A DNA stretch of 46,371 bases from the NCBI GenBank assembly GCA_021820065.1, contig JAKAEE010000019.1, positions 5,951 to 52,321 on the forward strand, read 5' to 3'. The notes beneath the pieces are model-generated. The model was not told the origin of the DNA. It did not search any database and worked only from the letters and a program-made list of their open reading frames with translations. The stretch comes from Bacteroidota bacterium. Its GTDB lineage: Bacteria > Bacteroidota > Ignavibacteria > Ignavibacteriales > Melioribacteraceae. Positions 26,418-35,395 of the stretch are shown in pieces; within the stretch, counting starts at the first letter, position 1, and every line of letters starts with the position of its first letter. The translations under genes and the position numbers were made by a program.

Positions 26418-29400
26418 TTACTTGAAAACAGGCTGTGCTTGAGAAATATTTTGTTCAGAAAGCAAATTTTTAATTGCATGAGCGAATTCATTCTGCGGTT
26501 CTATTTCCAAAACCCGATTCACAAGTTTTTCTGCTGATGAAAAATCGCCGAGCGTTAATTGCAGATTTGCTATCGAAAGTAGAAGCGGACAGTTATTCGG
26601 CTCGGCAATAAGAAGCTGTCTGTAGATGTCAATTGCGTTTTTATAACTGCCCATATCGGAATACAAATCTGCAAGCATCTTAATCAATTGAGTATTATTC
26701 GGTTCAATTGAAATTGCTTTGATCATGTTTTCAATTGCAGCTTTATCATCTCCAAGCTGCTTGAATACAATTGCTAAACCGGCAAGAGACGTTGCATGCT
26801 TCGGTAAATAAGAAATTGCTTCGGCGAAACACTGCTTTGCATCCTCAAGATTTCCTTCGTTTAGATAAACATTCGCTTGCCTGTAAAATGATATTCCTTT
26901 CATTACCTCTAATGCAATGCCGGTTGATATTCCAAATTGAATTTGATTTAGCGCTCCAAGCAGTTTTAAATCGTAGTATGAAATTTCCTCCACATTATCC
27001 GGCTGAATACTATAGTCAAATGCAGACTTAATAAATAATGCTGCATGTTCGTTTCCGATAAGGTCTAGAATTCTTCCGGTGTTTAGTAAAATTTTTGTTT
27101 GATCGTCTTGCAAGAATAAATTTTGATAAGTGAGAGATGCCTTTTCACCTAAATTGTATTTGCTGCAAAGATCGGCATTACAAATAGCTGCTGTTACATT
27201 TTCTTTATTGAATGCAGTTGCGTGCCCGAAATGGAAGAACGCTTTCTCATCATTTCCCTTTAGCCGATTAATTACTCCGAGCAGCAGATGAATTTCCGAT
27301 AATTGCCGTTCGTAACTCTTTCTTGAATCGAGATAGCCGGATTGATCTGATCTCGATAATTCTTTGAAGCTGTGAAGACTTTCTGCTTCCAATTCAGCAT
27401 AATTGAAGAGAGCTAGCTTACAATAAATTTCTGCGCTCTCAAGATCGCCGTCGAATAATTTTACTTTAGCAAGTTTTTCTAATGAATCCACAACTGCATT
27501 TTTTGTCGCGCGTAGATAACCGTGCCCGAACTTCATATCGGGTTCAAGGTGATTTCCTTCAGCCCATTCATTCCATGCATTAATGAACACAACGCGTTTA
27601 TCATCTTCTCTTTCGAGCACACGACTCATCTCCTGCATTAACCATTTCTGATACTCTTGGGGAGTTGAGTTGTGAAGAATCCATGCGCCAATCTTAGCTC
27701 TCCGTGCGGAGTTATCCCAAGAAGGAACCACGCATGCGTAACCTTGATCCTCTTTTGATAACTCGGCAGCCATAATCGGCCAAGCTTTTGCGTAGTCAAT
27801 CACTATCGCTTGGTTGTTGATATAATCTTCTCCCCCTAAACTTCCAATGCTCTGCCACTTATTCAGTTTATTAATCTCGCCTGAACCGGGTTGAAAAACT
27901 ACTTCGGCGTCAAATCCTTTTTCCAACCAATAGTTCTTAGAATATTTTTCGAATCCTGTTTTCATTGCAACGAGATAAATTCCTTCAAGTCCTGATCGTT
28001 CTGCAAGATCACGCCAGATTGATATCAATCTTTCTAATTCGGGAATAGCAGAAGGTCTATAAATCATGAAGAGAGGTTTATTATCAATTCTTATATATCG
28101 CTTATCTGCGAATGCTTTGTAGAGCCATTTAAAATGTTGAATGGCATCTTCATCACCGCCGTAAACCTGCTCTTGCAGCATTTCTGATTCTCTTCCATCC
28201 CATCGCTTTGTCCAATTCTCATTTGCCCATGCAAGGCAGAATGGGAATTCGGGTTTGCCTGATTGTAGCACTTCATTGAATGGTCTTTCCAATAATCTCC
28301 TTCCGTTAAACCAGTAGTGGTAATAACAGAATCCTTCGAGACCGTACTGCGTTGCAAGTTCAGCTTGAGCAATTCTTGATTCTTCAAGTCGTAAATCATA
28401 GAATCCGAGATCCGAAGGAAGATGAGGTTGATAATGCCCCGGGAATAATGGTTTTGCTTTGGTAACATTCGTCCACTCGGTAAAACCCTTTCCCCACCAG
28501 TTATCATTTTGCGGAAAAGGATGAAATTGAGGAAGGTAAAGTGAAATGAGCCGGAAAGGATTTTGTGCAAGAAAATTTTTAATCAAGTCTTTAGTGTGGT
28601 CATACTCGAACAGAGCAGCCGTTTGTGTCTTATCATCCTTCTTGATTCCATCAACTGAAATTTTCTCAAGCGCTTTTTCTACGGCAAACAAAACACGATT
28701 CACCGGAATTTCGGATGCCGGTCCATGAGCAGCATAAATTATTTCCGAATTTACCCCGTTTGCATAATTGCCGCTGTAAGGCAAATACTTTTTAAATGCG
28801 CGATACTCGCCAAGTAGAATAATTCCGTAAGTATTAACCGCATTGGCTGCGTGTGCAATAGCACTGTCAATCCCAACAAATATTTTTGCCTTCTTAACTA
28901 CTTCCGCGGTTTCAAGAATTGTGAGCGCGCCGCATAAATTTACAGCGTTAAGAGTATTATCTTTTGATAAAACCGAACGGTGTCCAACTTCAACAATTTT
29001 CAGATTCCACTTTGCTTTTATTCTGCGTGCTAATGCAATCCAATTATCATCATTCCAATCGCGCGTGTACTCATTAGAGAGACAATGGAATACAACATAG
29101 TTCTCCGGCAGTTTTAAATTATCGACTCTTTGCTTTTCATAATCTCTGATGTAGAGTTGCGGTGCATCGGTTAAAATCGGCAGCCCTGCATTCTGACAAA
29201 ATGCGGAGAGCAGATTTCCATGATTGTAATAGTTCTCAAGCGTTATATCAATTCTGCCGACATTCTTTTCTAGCGGAAGGTCACATGTAGGGCAAACTCT
29301 TTTTTGAATATGAAGATCAAACACTTCATCGAACAATCCGCTGTTCTTCAGAAATATCCATTCGGTTAGACAGCTTACCGCATATGTTTCGTTGATATAA

Positions 29401-31091
29401 GGATTTGAATCAATAAGGTCCCGGTAAGACGGCTTGGTAACCCAAACAATGTATGAATCGGGGTACAAATTTCTTACGTAGCGCGCAACCGGCTCGCATG
29501 CAATAATATCACCGATGTGTTCTACCAATCCAATTGCAACTAAATTTTGCGGAAGAGCATTTAATTTTTTCTTTGCCTCTACTCTCCGCCTGGCGGCATG
29601 TTTAACTGTCTTCTGCTTTGCCGGTTTAAATTTGGCGATACAGAAACCAAATTTTTCCTTTGACAGCGCTATAATGTCAAACCGGGGATCAGATTCAATT
29701 AATTGTAAACTTTTTCTGTGCTTTACATGATAAACATCATCCAAAGCTATTATGCATTCACTTTCCAAATTTTCTATCAGATAATTAAACTCTACAAAGC
29801 CCATATGTCCGCCGCTATCGAGCAGAACAAAATCCGGTTTGTAATTAAATTTTTGTAAAAGTTCACCTAACAAATCATCTTTGATCCCCGGGAAATCTGT
29901 TTCCTTATAGTAAAGATCGGATCGTTCTTCTTCTTGATGGTCGACAAAAATTTCAGAAAAACCGACTTCATCAACAGTTGTACGTTTTATTTCTTCAAGA
30001 TTGGGTAGTAAACTTCTAGGAACAGATAATCCATTGTGAAGATTGACAAAACTAATTAGCCTGTTATCCATTAGATTTTCAAAAGCATATGAATGAAATT
30101 TTGGATTAATTTCTATCGAATGGAATTCGGCATCCATCATTCCTAATGATTTTAGAGTAGACGCTATTATTGTAGTAGTTCCTTTACCGAGAAATGTGCC
30201 CGTCTCAATTATTTTTTGAGGTCTCTTCCATTGAAAAACTTGCGAAATAGTTTGAGCAAAAAGGGATTGTTCTCCAATTTTTACAACTTCATGTCCTTCA
30301 CCGTATTGTGACGTAATTTTGATTTTTGAATTAGGCTGAGTGACATGTTCGGTATGTACCCCTTCTTTCTTGGCGATTATAAACATGTCATCAGGATTAA
30401 TTCCAAGAAGTATTTCAGTTACGTTGAGATTATGTTCACTGAAAAGTTTTGCAATGGCTCGTGGGTTAAATAAGTACAAATGTTCCCCTGGGCGGAATTG
30501 TAACCATTCCTCATTTTCATGCCGGAAAGAAGGCGTTTGAAAAATACAGATCCCCCCGTCAGTCAACAATTCACTTGTTCTTATAGTTGCTTTGACCGGA
30601 TCAGCAAAATGTTCAAACACATCAAAGCCAACAATTGCATCAAATTTTTTAATTGGCAAATCTACGTCCGGGAATAATCCAGAAATGATATCAGTTAAGT
30701 TGAATTTTAGTTTGGCAAATTGACAAGTGTTTTCGTCTACTTCGATTCCAACAACTTTTTTTACACCTTTGGAAGCAGCATAGTGAAGAAATCCACCATG
30801 TGCACATCCAATCTCCAATAAGGATTCAACGTTGGCATTATGTTTCTCCAGAATGCTAAACCATGTTTGAATTCTTCCCTCGAAATCAACGGCAGATCTT
30901 TCTTCAATAGAAGGTCCTTTAGATACGTTTACTACATGATCATTCCAATAATTGTCAAGTGTGTAAAATCTCTTTAGATTCTCTGCATCAAGATTTTCTT
31001 CGTAAACTAACGTTCCACAAAGAGAACATTCTAAATAAAGTTTATGAACAGATTTATAAAGTTTTCCACCACACCAGCAAGTGTCCTTCAT
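26418..31091 (-). CDS. Five-part methyltransferase / GT9 / WbsX-like / TPR protein
   Basis: The ATG at 31091 is chosen over one 20 codons upstream because the product then begins MKDTCWCGGKLYK, a zinc-ribbon start like its neighbour's; an AGG lies about seven bases before it. 1557 aa. Parts: zinc ribbon (CWCGG...CSLCG), SAM methyltransferase (LLEIGCAHGGFL), a second methyltransferase-like domain (about 270-480, IIETGTFLGKGTTTI), a GT9/heptosyltransferase-like domain (about 510-800, GLVEHIGDIIACEPVARY...VGIDSAIAHAANA), a WbsX-like domain (about 849-1180, SLYLPQFHPFPQNDNWWGKG...NAWNEWAEGNHLEP), and TPR repeats (to 1557). It likely builds and methylates a glycan in the cytoplasm. It starts the two-gene glycosylation unit with the 1082-aa protein. 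Specificity cannot be read from sequence. Confidence 0.88.
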   Translation of the reverse strand: MKDTCWCGGKLYKSVHKLYLECSLCGTLVYEENLDAENLKRFYTLDNYWNDHVVNVSKGPSIEERSAVDFEGRIQTWFSILEKHNANVESLLEIGCAHGGFLHYAASKGVKKVVGIEVDENTCQFAKLKFNLTDIISGLFPDVDLPIKKFDAIVGFDVFEHFADPVKATIRTSELLTDGGICIFQTPSFRHENEEWLQFRPGEHLYLFNPRAIAKLFSEHNLNVTEILLGINPDDMFIIAKKEGVHTEHVTQPNSKIKITSQYGEGHEVVKIGEQSLFAQTISQVFQWKRPQKIIETGTFLGKGTTTIIASTLKSLGMMDAEFHSIEINPKFHSYAFENLMDNRLISFVNLHNGLSVPRSLLPNLEEIKRTTVDEVGFSEIFVDHQEEERSDLYYKETDFPGIKDDLLGELLQKFNYKPDFVLLDSGGHMGFVEFNYLIENLESECIIALDDVYHVKHRKSLQLIESDPRFDIIALSKEKFGFCIAKFKPAKQKTVKHAARRRVEAKKKLNALPQNLVAIGLVEHIGDIIACEPVARYVRNLYPDSYIVWVTKPSYRDLIDSNPYINETYAVSCLTEWIFLKNSGLFDEVFDLHIQKRVCPTCDLPLEKNVGRIDITLENYYNHGNLLSAFCQNAGLPILTDAPQLYIRDYEKQRVDNLKLPENYVVFHCLSNEYTRDWNDDNWIALARRIKAKWNLKIVEVGHRSVLSKDNTLNAVNLCGALTILETAEVVKKAKIFVGIDSAIAHAANAVNTYGIILLGEYRAFKKYLPYSGNYANGVNSEIIYAAHGPASEIPVNRVLFAVEKALEKISVDGIKKDDKTQTAALFEYDHTKDLIKNFLAQNPFRLISLYLPQFHPFPQNDNWWGKGFTEWTNVTKAKPLFPGHYQPHLPSDLGFYDLRLEESRIAQAELATQYGLEGFCYYHYWFNGRRLLERPFNEVLQSGKPEFPFCLAWANENWTKRWDGRESEMLQEQVYGGDEDAIQHFKWLYKAFADKRYIRIDNKPLFMIYRPSAIPELERLISIWRDLAERSGLEGIYLVAMKTGFEKYSKNYWLEKGFDAEVVFQPGSGEINKLNKWQSIGSLGGEDYINNQAIVIDYAKAWPIMAAELSKEDQGYACVVPSWDNSARRAKIGAWILHNSTPQEYQKWLMQEMSRVLEREDDKRVVFINAWNEWAEGNHLEPDMKFGHGYLRATKNAVVDSLEKLAKVKLFDGDLESAEIYCKLALFNYAELEAESLHSFKELSRSDQSGYLDSRKSYERQLSEIHLLLGVINRLKGNDEKAFFHFGHATAFNKENVTAAICNADLCSKYNLGEKASLTYQNLFLQDDQTKILLNTGRILDLIGNEHAALFIKSAFDYSIQPDNVEEISYYDLKLLGALNQIQFGISTGIALEVMKGISFYRQANVYLNEGNLEDAKQCFAEAISYLPKHATSLAGLAIVFKQLGDDKAAIENMIKAISIEPNNTQLIKMLADLYSDMGSYKNAIDIYRQLLIAEPNNCPLLLSIANLQLTLGDFSSAEKLVNRVLEIEPQNEFAHAIKNLLSEQNISQAQPVFK

Positions 31092-31223
31092 GTTGTACCT
31101 ACTTATTTGCAAATAAATATTATTTAAAGAAATATGTGATAGAAGAAACATTCTATTTTTGTACCAATCCGGAATGAAATGTTTTGAATAAATTCAGAGT
31201 GCCTTGTGATGGGTATTGGCATA

Positions 31224-31241
31224 ATGGCTATTAATAGCCAT
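31224..31241. promoter_or_regulatory. Perfect 18-bp palindrome upstream of the glycosylation operon
   Basis: ATGGCTATTAATAGCCAT is fully self-complementary. It lies 133 bp upstream of the 1557-aa protein's start and about 95 bp after the REC gene stop. No U-tract follows it on either strand, so a dimeric regulator site is more likely than a terminator. Confidence 0.5.
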
Positions 31242-31334
31242 AACGAAAAAAGGCTCTATATAAGGGAAAATTTTATTCGGATGAGTTTCTAATGAAGGGT
31301 TATTAGCGAGTCTTTTAACTTATAGTTAGAATGT

Positions 31335-31721
31335 CTACGCGACTTTTTTTTCGGTCAAAGCCTTATCGATCAATTTCATCAGCACTTTCATATCAATCGG
31401 TTTGGTTAGAAAATTATCGGCTCCGGCATCGGATGCCATTTTCATTTCTTTGGTGGTGTTGTATGCGGTGATAATAAAGATAGCCGTATTTTCAAACTTC
31501 TTGGATGCTTTAAGTTCTTTGGTAAGCTGTATTCCGTCTTTCGCATCCCGTAGCGATATATCCATCAATATTATATCGAAATCCAGCTTTGCGATAATAT
31601 TATAGAAAGCGTTAACTGTTCCAACTGTATAAACTTCAAATCTTTGTGAAAGAAAAAAACGAAGAAAGTCCTGAGACAGCTCTTCGTCATCTACAACAAG
31701 AACTCTTGGTTTTCCATCCAT
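31335..31721 (-). CDS. Stand-alone response regulator receiver at the end of the late flagellar block
   Basis: 128 aa, receiver domain only. Acidic pocket Asp11/Asp12, phospho-acceptor Asp54 in ILMDISL, switch Thr85 in IITAY, conserved Lys107 in LTKPID. No DNA-binding or enzymatic output. It follows flgM by 36 bp and is probably cotranscribed with fliS-fliD-flgM, so it may be a CheY-like switch or a relay intermediate for motility. It resembles the REC protein at 13594-13965 closely around the phosphorylation site (DISL-x4-KDGIQL-x-KEL). Confidence 0.92.
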   Translation of the reverse strand: MDGKPRVLVVDDEELSQDFLRFFLSQRFEVYTVGTVNAFYNIIAKLDFDIILMDISLRDAKDGIQLTKELKASKKFENTAIFIITAYNTTKEMKMASDAGADNFLTKPIDMKVLMKLIDKALTEKKVA

Positions 31722-31757
31722 GGAATTTATCTCGTAAGTGCTTGGTTTTAAAGCTAA

Positions 31758-32009
31758 TTAAAACTGAAATTCTTTCAAAATCTTTTCAGAAATTTTATTT
31801 AGGACCTCATCGGAGTTGTAGAAACCCGATGCAATCTTCTGGCGAATTGCACTGATCCACTGTGAGTTTGATTCACTTTTGTTCAACTCTTTGGCTTCGC
31901 CGGAGATTTCAATTTTGTCTCTTTGCTCAGAGACCGGATTGCTTCCAGCTTTATTAACTTTAGCTGAACCAACCATATTAGTATTGTTTGATACCCCTTT
32001 GATTTCCAC
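31758..32009 (-). CDS. flgM: FlgM-like anti-sigma-28 factor
   Basis: 83 aa from a GTG start with AGGTAA upstream. The N-terminal half is polar and probably unfolded; DKIEISGEAKEL and then IRQKIASGFYNSDEVLNKISEKIL match the FlgM C-terminal pattern that wraps sigma-28. FlgM holds sigma-28 inactive until the hook-basal body is complete and FlgM is exported. It lies 4 bp after the FliT-like gene, within the fliS-fliD block. The sigma-28 promoter upstream of fliC in this window gives it an obvious target. Confidence 0.8.
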   Translation of the reverse strand: MEIKGVSNNTNMVGSAKVNKAGSNPVSEQRDKIEISGEAKELNKSESNSQWISAIRQKIASGFYNSDEVLNKISEKILKEFQF

Positions 32010-32013
32010 CTGG

Positions 32014-32349
32014 TTACCTTTTATATAAAGTTAGTTTTTTTCTTTGTAAAGTTGTTGATAACTCTTTCTCCAGCCTTTTTTCTTCCCTGGAGAAAACCTT
32101 AACTATATTATCGAACTTTTCTTCAATTTGTTTAGCCTTGGGAAGAAGCTCTTTTTCATACTGCTTTAACTGCGAATAACCGTATTCTTCCAACATTTTT
32201 CCCTTGAGTTCATGAACCTGCTTCATGGCGTTTACCGTACGCGGGAAAACGGTATCAAAACTTTCAAACGTTAATGAATCCAAAGAGTCGGCAACAGATA
32301 AAAGCAAACTATTAAGATTCTCGATTTGTACGTTGATAGTGTTCATCAT
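32014..32349 (-). CDS. Small helical protein in the FliT/FlgN-chaperone position
   Basis: 111 aa, almost entirely helical with heptad-like charge patterns (LKQYEKELLPKAKQIEEKF). No membrane helix or signal. Its start overlaps the fliD stop (ATGATGA), and it lies just before flgM. In many bacteria this slot holds FliT, a chaperone for FliD; size and helix content fit, but I see no diagnostic motif, so the name is withheld. Confidence 0.6.
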   Translation of the reverse strand: MMNTINVQIENLNSLLLSVADSLDSLTFESFDTVFPRTVNAMKQVHELKGKMLEEYGYSQLKQYEKELLPKAKQIEEKFDNIVKVFSREEKRLEKELSTTLQRKKLTLYKR

Positions 32350-34118
32350 CCAAACAAACTGCTCCCTGATGAAAAATAACTTTGCATTGAAAGTAACTGA
32401 CTTAGCTGAGATTGAAGACCGATATATTGTTTCCGTAACGAATCCGCACTGGAATTTATCCTGGTTTGTTTAGACGAAATAGAGTCGTTAAGATTTTGAA
32501 TTGCTGAACTGAACCCATTTCTTGCAACAGCAATATAACCTGTAGCTGCCGTAAGATATGGCGTAGTGTTGTTATACAAAACCGTAGCAATACCGTTGGT
32601 GGAATTAAAAACGGCAGCAACCTGATCAAGGTTGCTTGAAATTGCATTATCAAGTTGTGTCGAATTGGTTACACTTAAGCCGTTGTTTATGTCGAAAGTG
32701 ATTCCAATCTTGGAAAGCGAGTTAATTTGTGTGGTACTTAGCCCGGCAACATCGGAAGTTGTGGTTGAATACAACATGCTCTGTAGAGCAGTTGAATTAG
32801 AATCACCAACCAACACTCCTCTTGTGCCATTGGTATAAGCAGTTTGGCTTTTGATGTATTTATATAGATCGTTAAAAGTATCTATGAAAGATTGGATCTT
32901 TCCTTTAATCTTAGTCGCATCATTTTGAACAGTAACGTTTACGGTTGGGTCCGTTGCTTGCATTACCGATTTCAGATTTAACGTAACGTTGGAAACAAGA
33001 TCGGTAATAACATTACTGTTCCGTTCGATATTAATTCCATTAAACTGCAGCATTGCATTAAGCTGAGTTGTAGCGTAAACATAACCCGGCGTATCAAGAC
33101 CTGCATTCTGCGCAAAACTTTGACGTGTAGCGCCGAGATTCAAACCAACGGAAGCAAGCGCTTGACTACCAGCCTGATCTGTTAAAGATTCTATCCTGTA
33201 ATCATAACCAGACTGCTTTGCAGTAATCGAAAGCTGCGATGTGGTAGTCGTTGGAGAAAACACCGAAGCGGTAACCATTCCTGCTGCGCTGATTTCTTTT
33301 GTGTTCGCTATTCCCAGTTCAGTTAACAGCGTACCGGTATCGCTTCCAAGAGAAATGTATTTCGAATTATCATTAACCGTAACTTGAAGCTGAACATTTG
33401 AACCGTTAATTATTTTTTGTGCAGTGATTCCCGAAATTGCATTTAGCTGTGTAACAATACTATCCATCACAGCGCTGTATGTACCGGCAGTGTAATTTAT
33501 CGTAGTATTCGTTCCACCGAGGTTAACGGTAAATGAACCGCTGCTTACTGTTGACCCTGTAACAGATGCAGAACTTACAACCGCAGTATCATTATTAACT
33601 GCACTGGCTATCTTCGACATCAGGCTGGCGTTGGTGATTGCGCCGTTTACAAAATCCGATGTGTTAAAAGTAACTGCCACATTACTTGTTAAAACTCCCC
33701 CTGCACCGTCGCCCGCGGTTAATACAAAATTGTGCGTTCCTGCGGCAGTAATAACCGTTGAATTTGAAGTCGAAGTTGGATCCTGAGATAGCACTAAGTC
33801 ATTTTGAGCCAGCTGATTTACGCGCATAGAATAGCTACCGGCCTGTGCAGTTCCCGAGACAGTAGCCGAAACAAAATTTTGATTAGAAGATGTGGACGAT
33901 TTATCTAAAAACGCTGAAGAAGTACCGGTACCTTTCAGTGTATAAAGAAGAGAATTCAGCGTGCCGAGTTTTCCGTTCAAAGTTACGTACGCCGCATCCA
34001 GATTCTGATATCGAGTCTTCCTCGTGTTGAGCGGTGTAATTTTATTGTTCGTCTCGGTGCTGATATAAGAGCTTATGAGACTGTTTATACCCGACGTTGT
34101 TAGAAGATCATATGCCAT
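32346..34118 (-). CDS. fliD: Flagellar filament cap protein FliD (hook-associated protein 2)
   Basis: 590 aa. The N-terminus (GINSLISSYISTETNNKITPL followed by a helical segment with LNGKLGTLNSLLYTL) and the C-terminal region (AVFNSTNGIATVLYNNTTPYL then a long coiled helix ending in RKQYIGLQSQLSQLLSMQSYF) are the conserved FliD ends. The middle is Ser/Thr/Asn-rich beta structure (surface domains). FliD caps the growing filament and guides flagellin folding. GGGG lies eight bases before the ATG. It sits 1 bp after fliS and overlaps the helical FliT-like gene by 4 bp, so translation is coupled along the group. Confidence 0.93.
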   Translation of the reverse strand: MAYDLLTTSGINSLISSYISTETNNKITPLNTRKTRYQNLDAAYVTLNGKLGTLNSLLYTLKGTGTSSAFLDKSSTSSNQNFVSATVSGTAQAGSYSMRVNQLAQNDLVLSQDPTSTSNSTVITAAGTHNFVLTAGDGAGGVLTSNVAVTFNTSDFVNGAITNASLMSKIASAVNNDTAVVSSASVTGSTVSSGSFTVNLGGTNTTINYTAGTYSAVMDSIVTQLNAISGITAQKIINGSNVQLQVTVNDNSKYISLGSDTGTLLTELGIANTKEISAAGMVTASVFSPTTTTSQLSITAKQSGYDYRIESLTDQAGSQALASVGLNLGATRQSFAQNAGLDTPGYVYATTQLNAMLQFNGINIERNSNVITDLVSNVTLNLKSVMQATDPTVNVTVQNDATKIKGKIQSFIDTFNDLYKYIKSQTAYTNGTRGVLVGDSNSTALQSMLYSTTTSDVAGLSTTQINSLSKIGITFDINNGLSVTNSTQLDNAISSNLDQVAAVFNSTNGIATVLYNNTTPYLTAATGYIAVARNGFSSAIQNLNDSISSKQTRINSSADSLRKQYIGLQSQLSQLLSMQSYFSSGSSLFG

Positions 34119-34119
34119 G

Positions 34120-34458
34120 TTATTGCCCCTTTCGTAAAGCCGCCTGCCATGTTTCTCTTAGTTCGCTTAATATTTTTTGAACTGCTTGAAAATTTTTCTT
34201 TCGCATTTGATTCTGGCAAAAGATATAAAGATTTAACAGACCAACGGAAATTTCTTTTGCTCTGGCGTCTTCAAAATTAAGTGAGTTGATAAGTACCTGC
34301 AACGCGTCGTTGGTCTTCAACATATCATGTTTCAAACAACTTGAAATAGCAAAATCATACACCTTTAAAATCAGTTGTTCTGGCGTTGAAGCTGAGACCT
34401 GGTTAATTAAATATTGATTGATTTTTTCTTGAGGATATTTTGCAGTGGCAGTATGCAT
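34120..34458 (-). CDS. fliS: Flagellin export chaperone FliS
   Basis: 112 aa, all helical. The INQYLINQVSASTPEQLILKVYDFAISSCLKHD start matches FliS, whose conserved P-E-x-L-I-L-x-[LV]-Y-[DE] segment is seen here. FliS binds the C-terminal helices of flagellin in the cytoplasm to stop early polymerisation. It lies between fliC and fliD, with a strong terminator separating it from fliC, so its expression depends on readthrough or an undetected promoter. Confidence 0.9.
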   Translation of the reverse strand: MHTATAKYPQEKINQYLINQVSASTPEQLILKVYDFAISSCLKHDMLKTNDALQVLINSLNFEDARAKEISVGLLNLYIFCQNQMRKKNFQAVQKILSELRETWQAALRKGQ

Positions 34459-34488
34459 ATTTAGTAACCTAGTTATAAATTAATAAAT

Positions 34489-34511
34489 ACCCCCGGTATA
34501 TAACCGGGGGT
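34489..34511 (-). terminator. Rho-independent terminator after fliC
   Basis: ACCCCCGGT and ACCGGGGGT form a 9-bp G/C-rich stem with a five-base loop. On the minus strand it is followed by ATTTATTAATTT, U-rich but interrupted. It begins 15 bases after the fliC stop codon and would cap the abundant flagellin message while letting some transcripts continue into fliS. Confidence 0.8.
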
Positions 34512-34525
34512 TAAACCGCTCTCAA

Positions 34526-35314
34526 TTAACGGAAGAGTGATAAGAGTTGCTGTGGAGCCGCATTCATTTGTGATAACATAGCTGTTGCTATTTGACCGGA
34601 AATTTGGCCTTTGGTTGAGTTCAACTGTTCAGCCGCCATATCCGCATCGAACAATTGCGAAATTAATGCAGTGTTGTTGGCTACAGATGCTGTCAAGAAA
34701 TCTTGACGGGAATTGAAAGTCTGCGTCGAATTACCAACGTAAGAAAGAGCTGTTCTTACATTGCTTTGGAATGTTGTGATATCCGTAGTCATTGAAGTGG
34801 CATCACCGACTTGCAGAGCTGTCAATGTTGTGGTGTTGCTGCCAAGCTGAGCGCCTATGTTAACTACTACGGCTGTTGCGCCGGCGCCGAACGAATTGCT
34901 GGCGCTTGCCAACAAATCCGCACCATTAATCTTGGTGTTTGAAAGAATGGAGCTAACTTCATCTGCAAGAGTTTTAACATCATTTTGAAGTGCCGTCTTA
35001 TCTTTCAACGGATCCTTATAGTCTTCTTGTTTTGCAAGAATCTGGTTTAATTTGTCATAAACTTGCTGAAGAGCAGATTCTGCAGTTGACAAGAAGTTCT
35101 GTGCGGATGAAATGTTTGATAACTGAGATTTCATCTGTAAGTTGGATGCTTCAAGTTTCTTACCAACGTTCCAACCAGAAGTGTCATCTGCTACACTGTT
35201 AATTCTTTTTGTGGTAGCAAGACGTAATTGAGCTTTTTGGGTTTCGGCAGTAACTTTTGCTAATGCGTTATAAGCCTGAAGAGCTCCGAGATTTGTGTTA
35301 ACTGAGAAAGCCAT
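34526..35314 (-). CDS. fliC: Flagellin, short form
   Basis: The ATG at 35314 is chosen over one 12 codons upstream: GGAGG lies seven bases before it, and the product begins MAFSVNTNLGALQAYNAL, the flagellin D0 start. 262 aa, short for the family: N-terminal D0/D1 (1-135), a small Ser/Thr/Ala-rich centre (about 135-190), and C-terminal D1/D0 ending ATAMLSQMNAAPQQLLSLFR. The outer D2/D3 domains are absent. FliS is encoded downstream, and three glycosyltransferase-type genes lie nearby, so the Ser/Thr-rich centre may be glycosylated. Transcription comes from a sigma-28 promoter at 35396-35422, and the leader carries two probable CsrA sites. Confidence 0.96.
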   Translation of the reverse strand: MAFSVNTNLGALQAYNALAKVTAETQKAQLRLATTKRINSVADDTSGWNVGKKLEASNLQMKSQLSNISSAQNFLSTAESALQQVYDKLNQILAKQEDYKDPLKDKTALQNDVKTLADEVSSILSNTKINGADLLASASNSFGAGATAVVVNIGAQLGSNTTTLTALQVGDATSMTTDITTFQSNVRTALSYVGNSTQTFNSRQDFLTASVANNTALISQLFDADMAAEQLNSTKGQISGQIATAMLSQMNAAPQQLLSLFR

Positions 35315-35320
35315 GATATA

Positions 35321-35360
35321 CCTCCGTGTTTGATTTTGTTTATCAAGCATCCTTGCTTGA
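35321..35360 (-). promoter_or_regulatory. Two CsrA-type binding sites in the fliC leader
   Basis: In the transcript, UCAAGC-AAGGAU-GCUUGA (35360-35343) is a hairpin with hexaloop AAGGAU, identical to the ARGGAU loop of the known CsrA SELEX consensus. A second site, ACACGGAGGU, covers the Shine-Dalgarno GGAGG (35325-35321), with its GGA 27 bases from the first. Two sites with one on the ribosome site is the arrangement known for flagellin repression by CsrA. csrA and fliW are both in this window. Confidence 0.75.
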
Positions 35361-35395
35361 CTGTTATTAATTAAGAGATTTAATTCTCACTTATA

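Noticed and set aside
31153..31166. Second sigma-54 promoter (TTGGTACAAAAATAGA)
   Set aside because: The base pair at -12 is GA, not the near-invariant GC, so it is kept only as a sequence similarity, not as a promoter.
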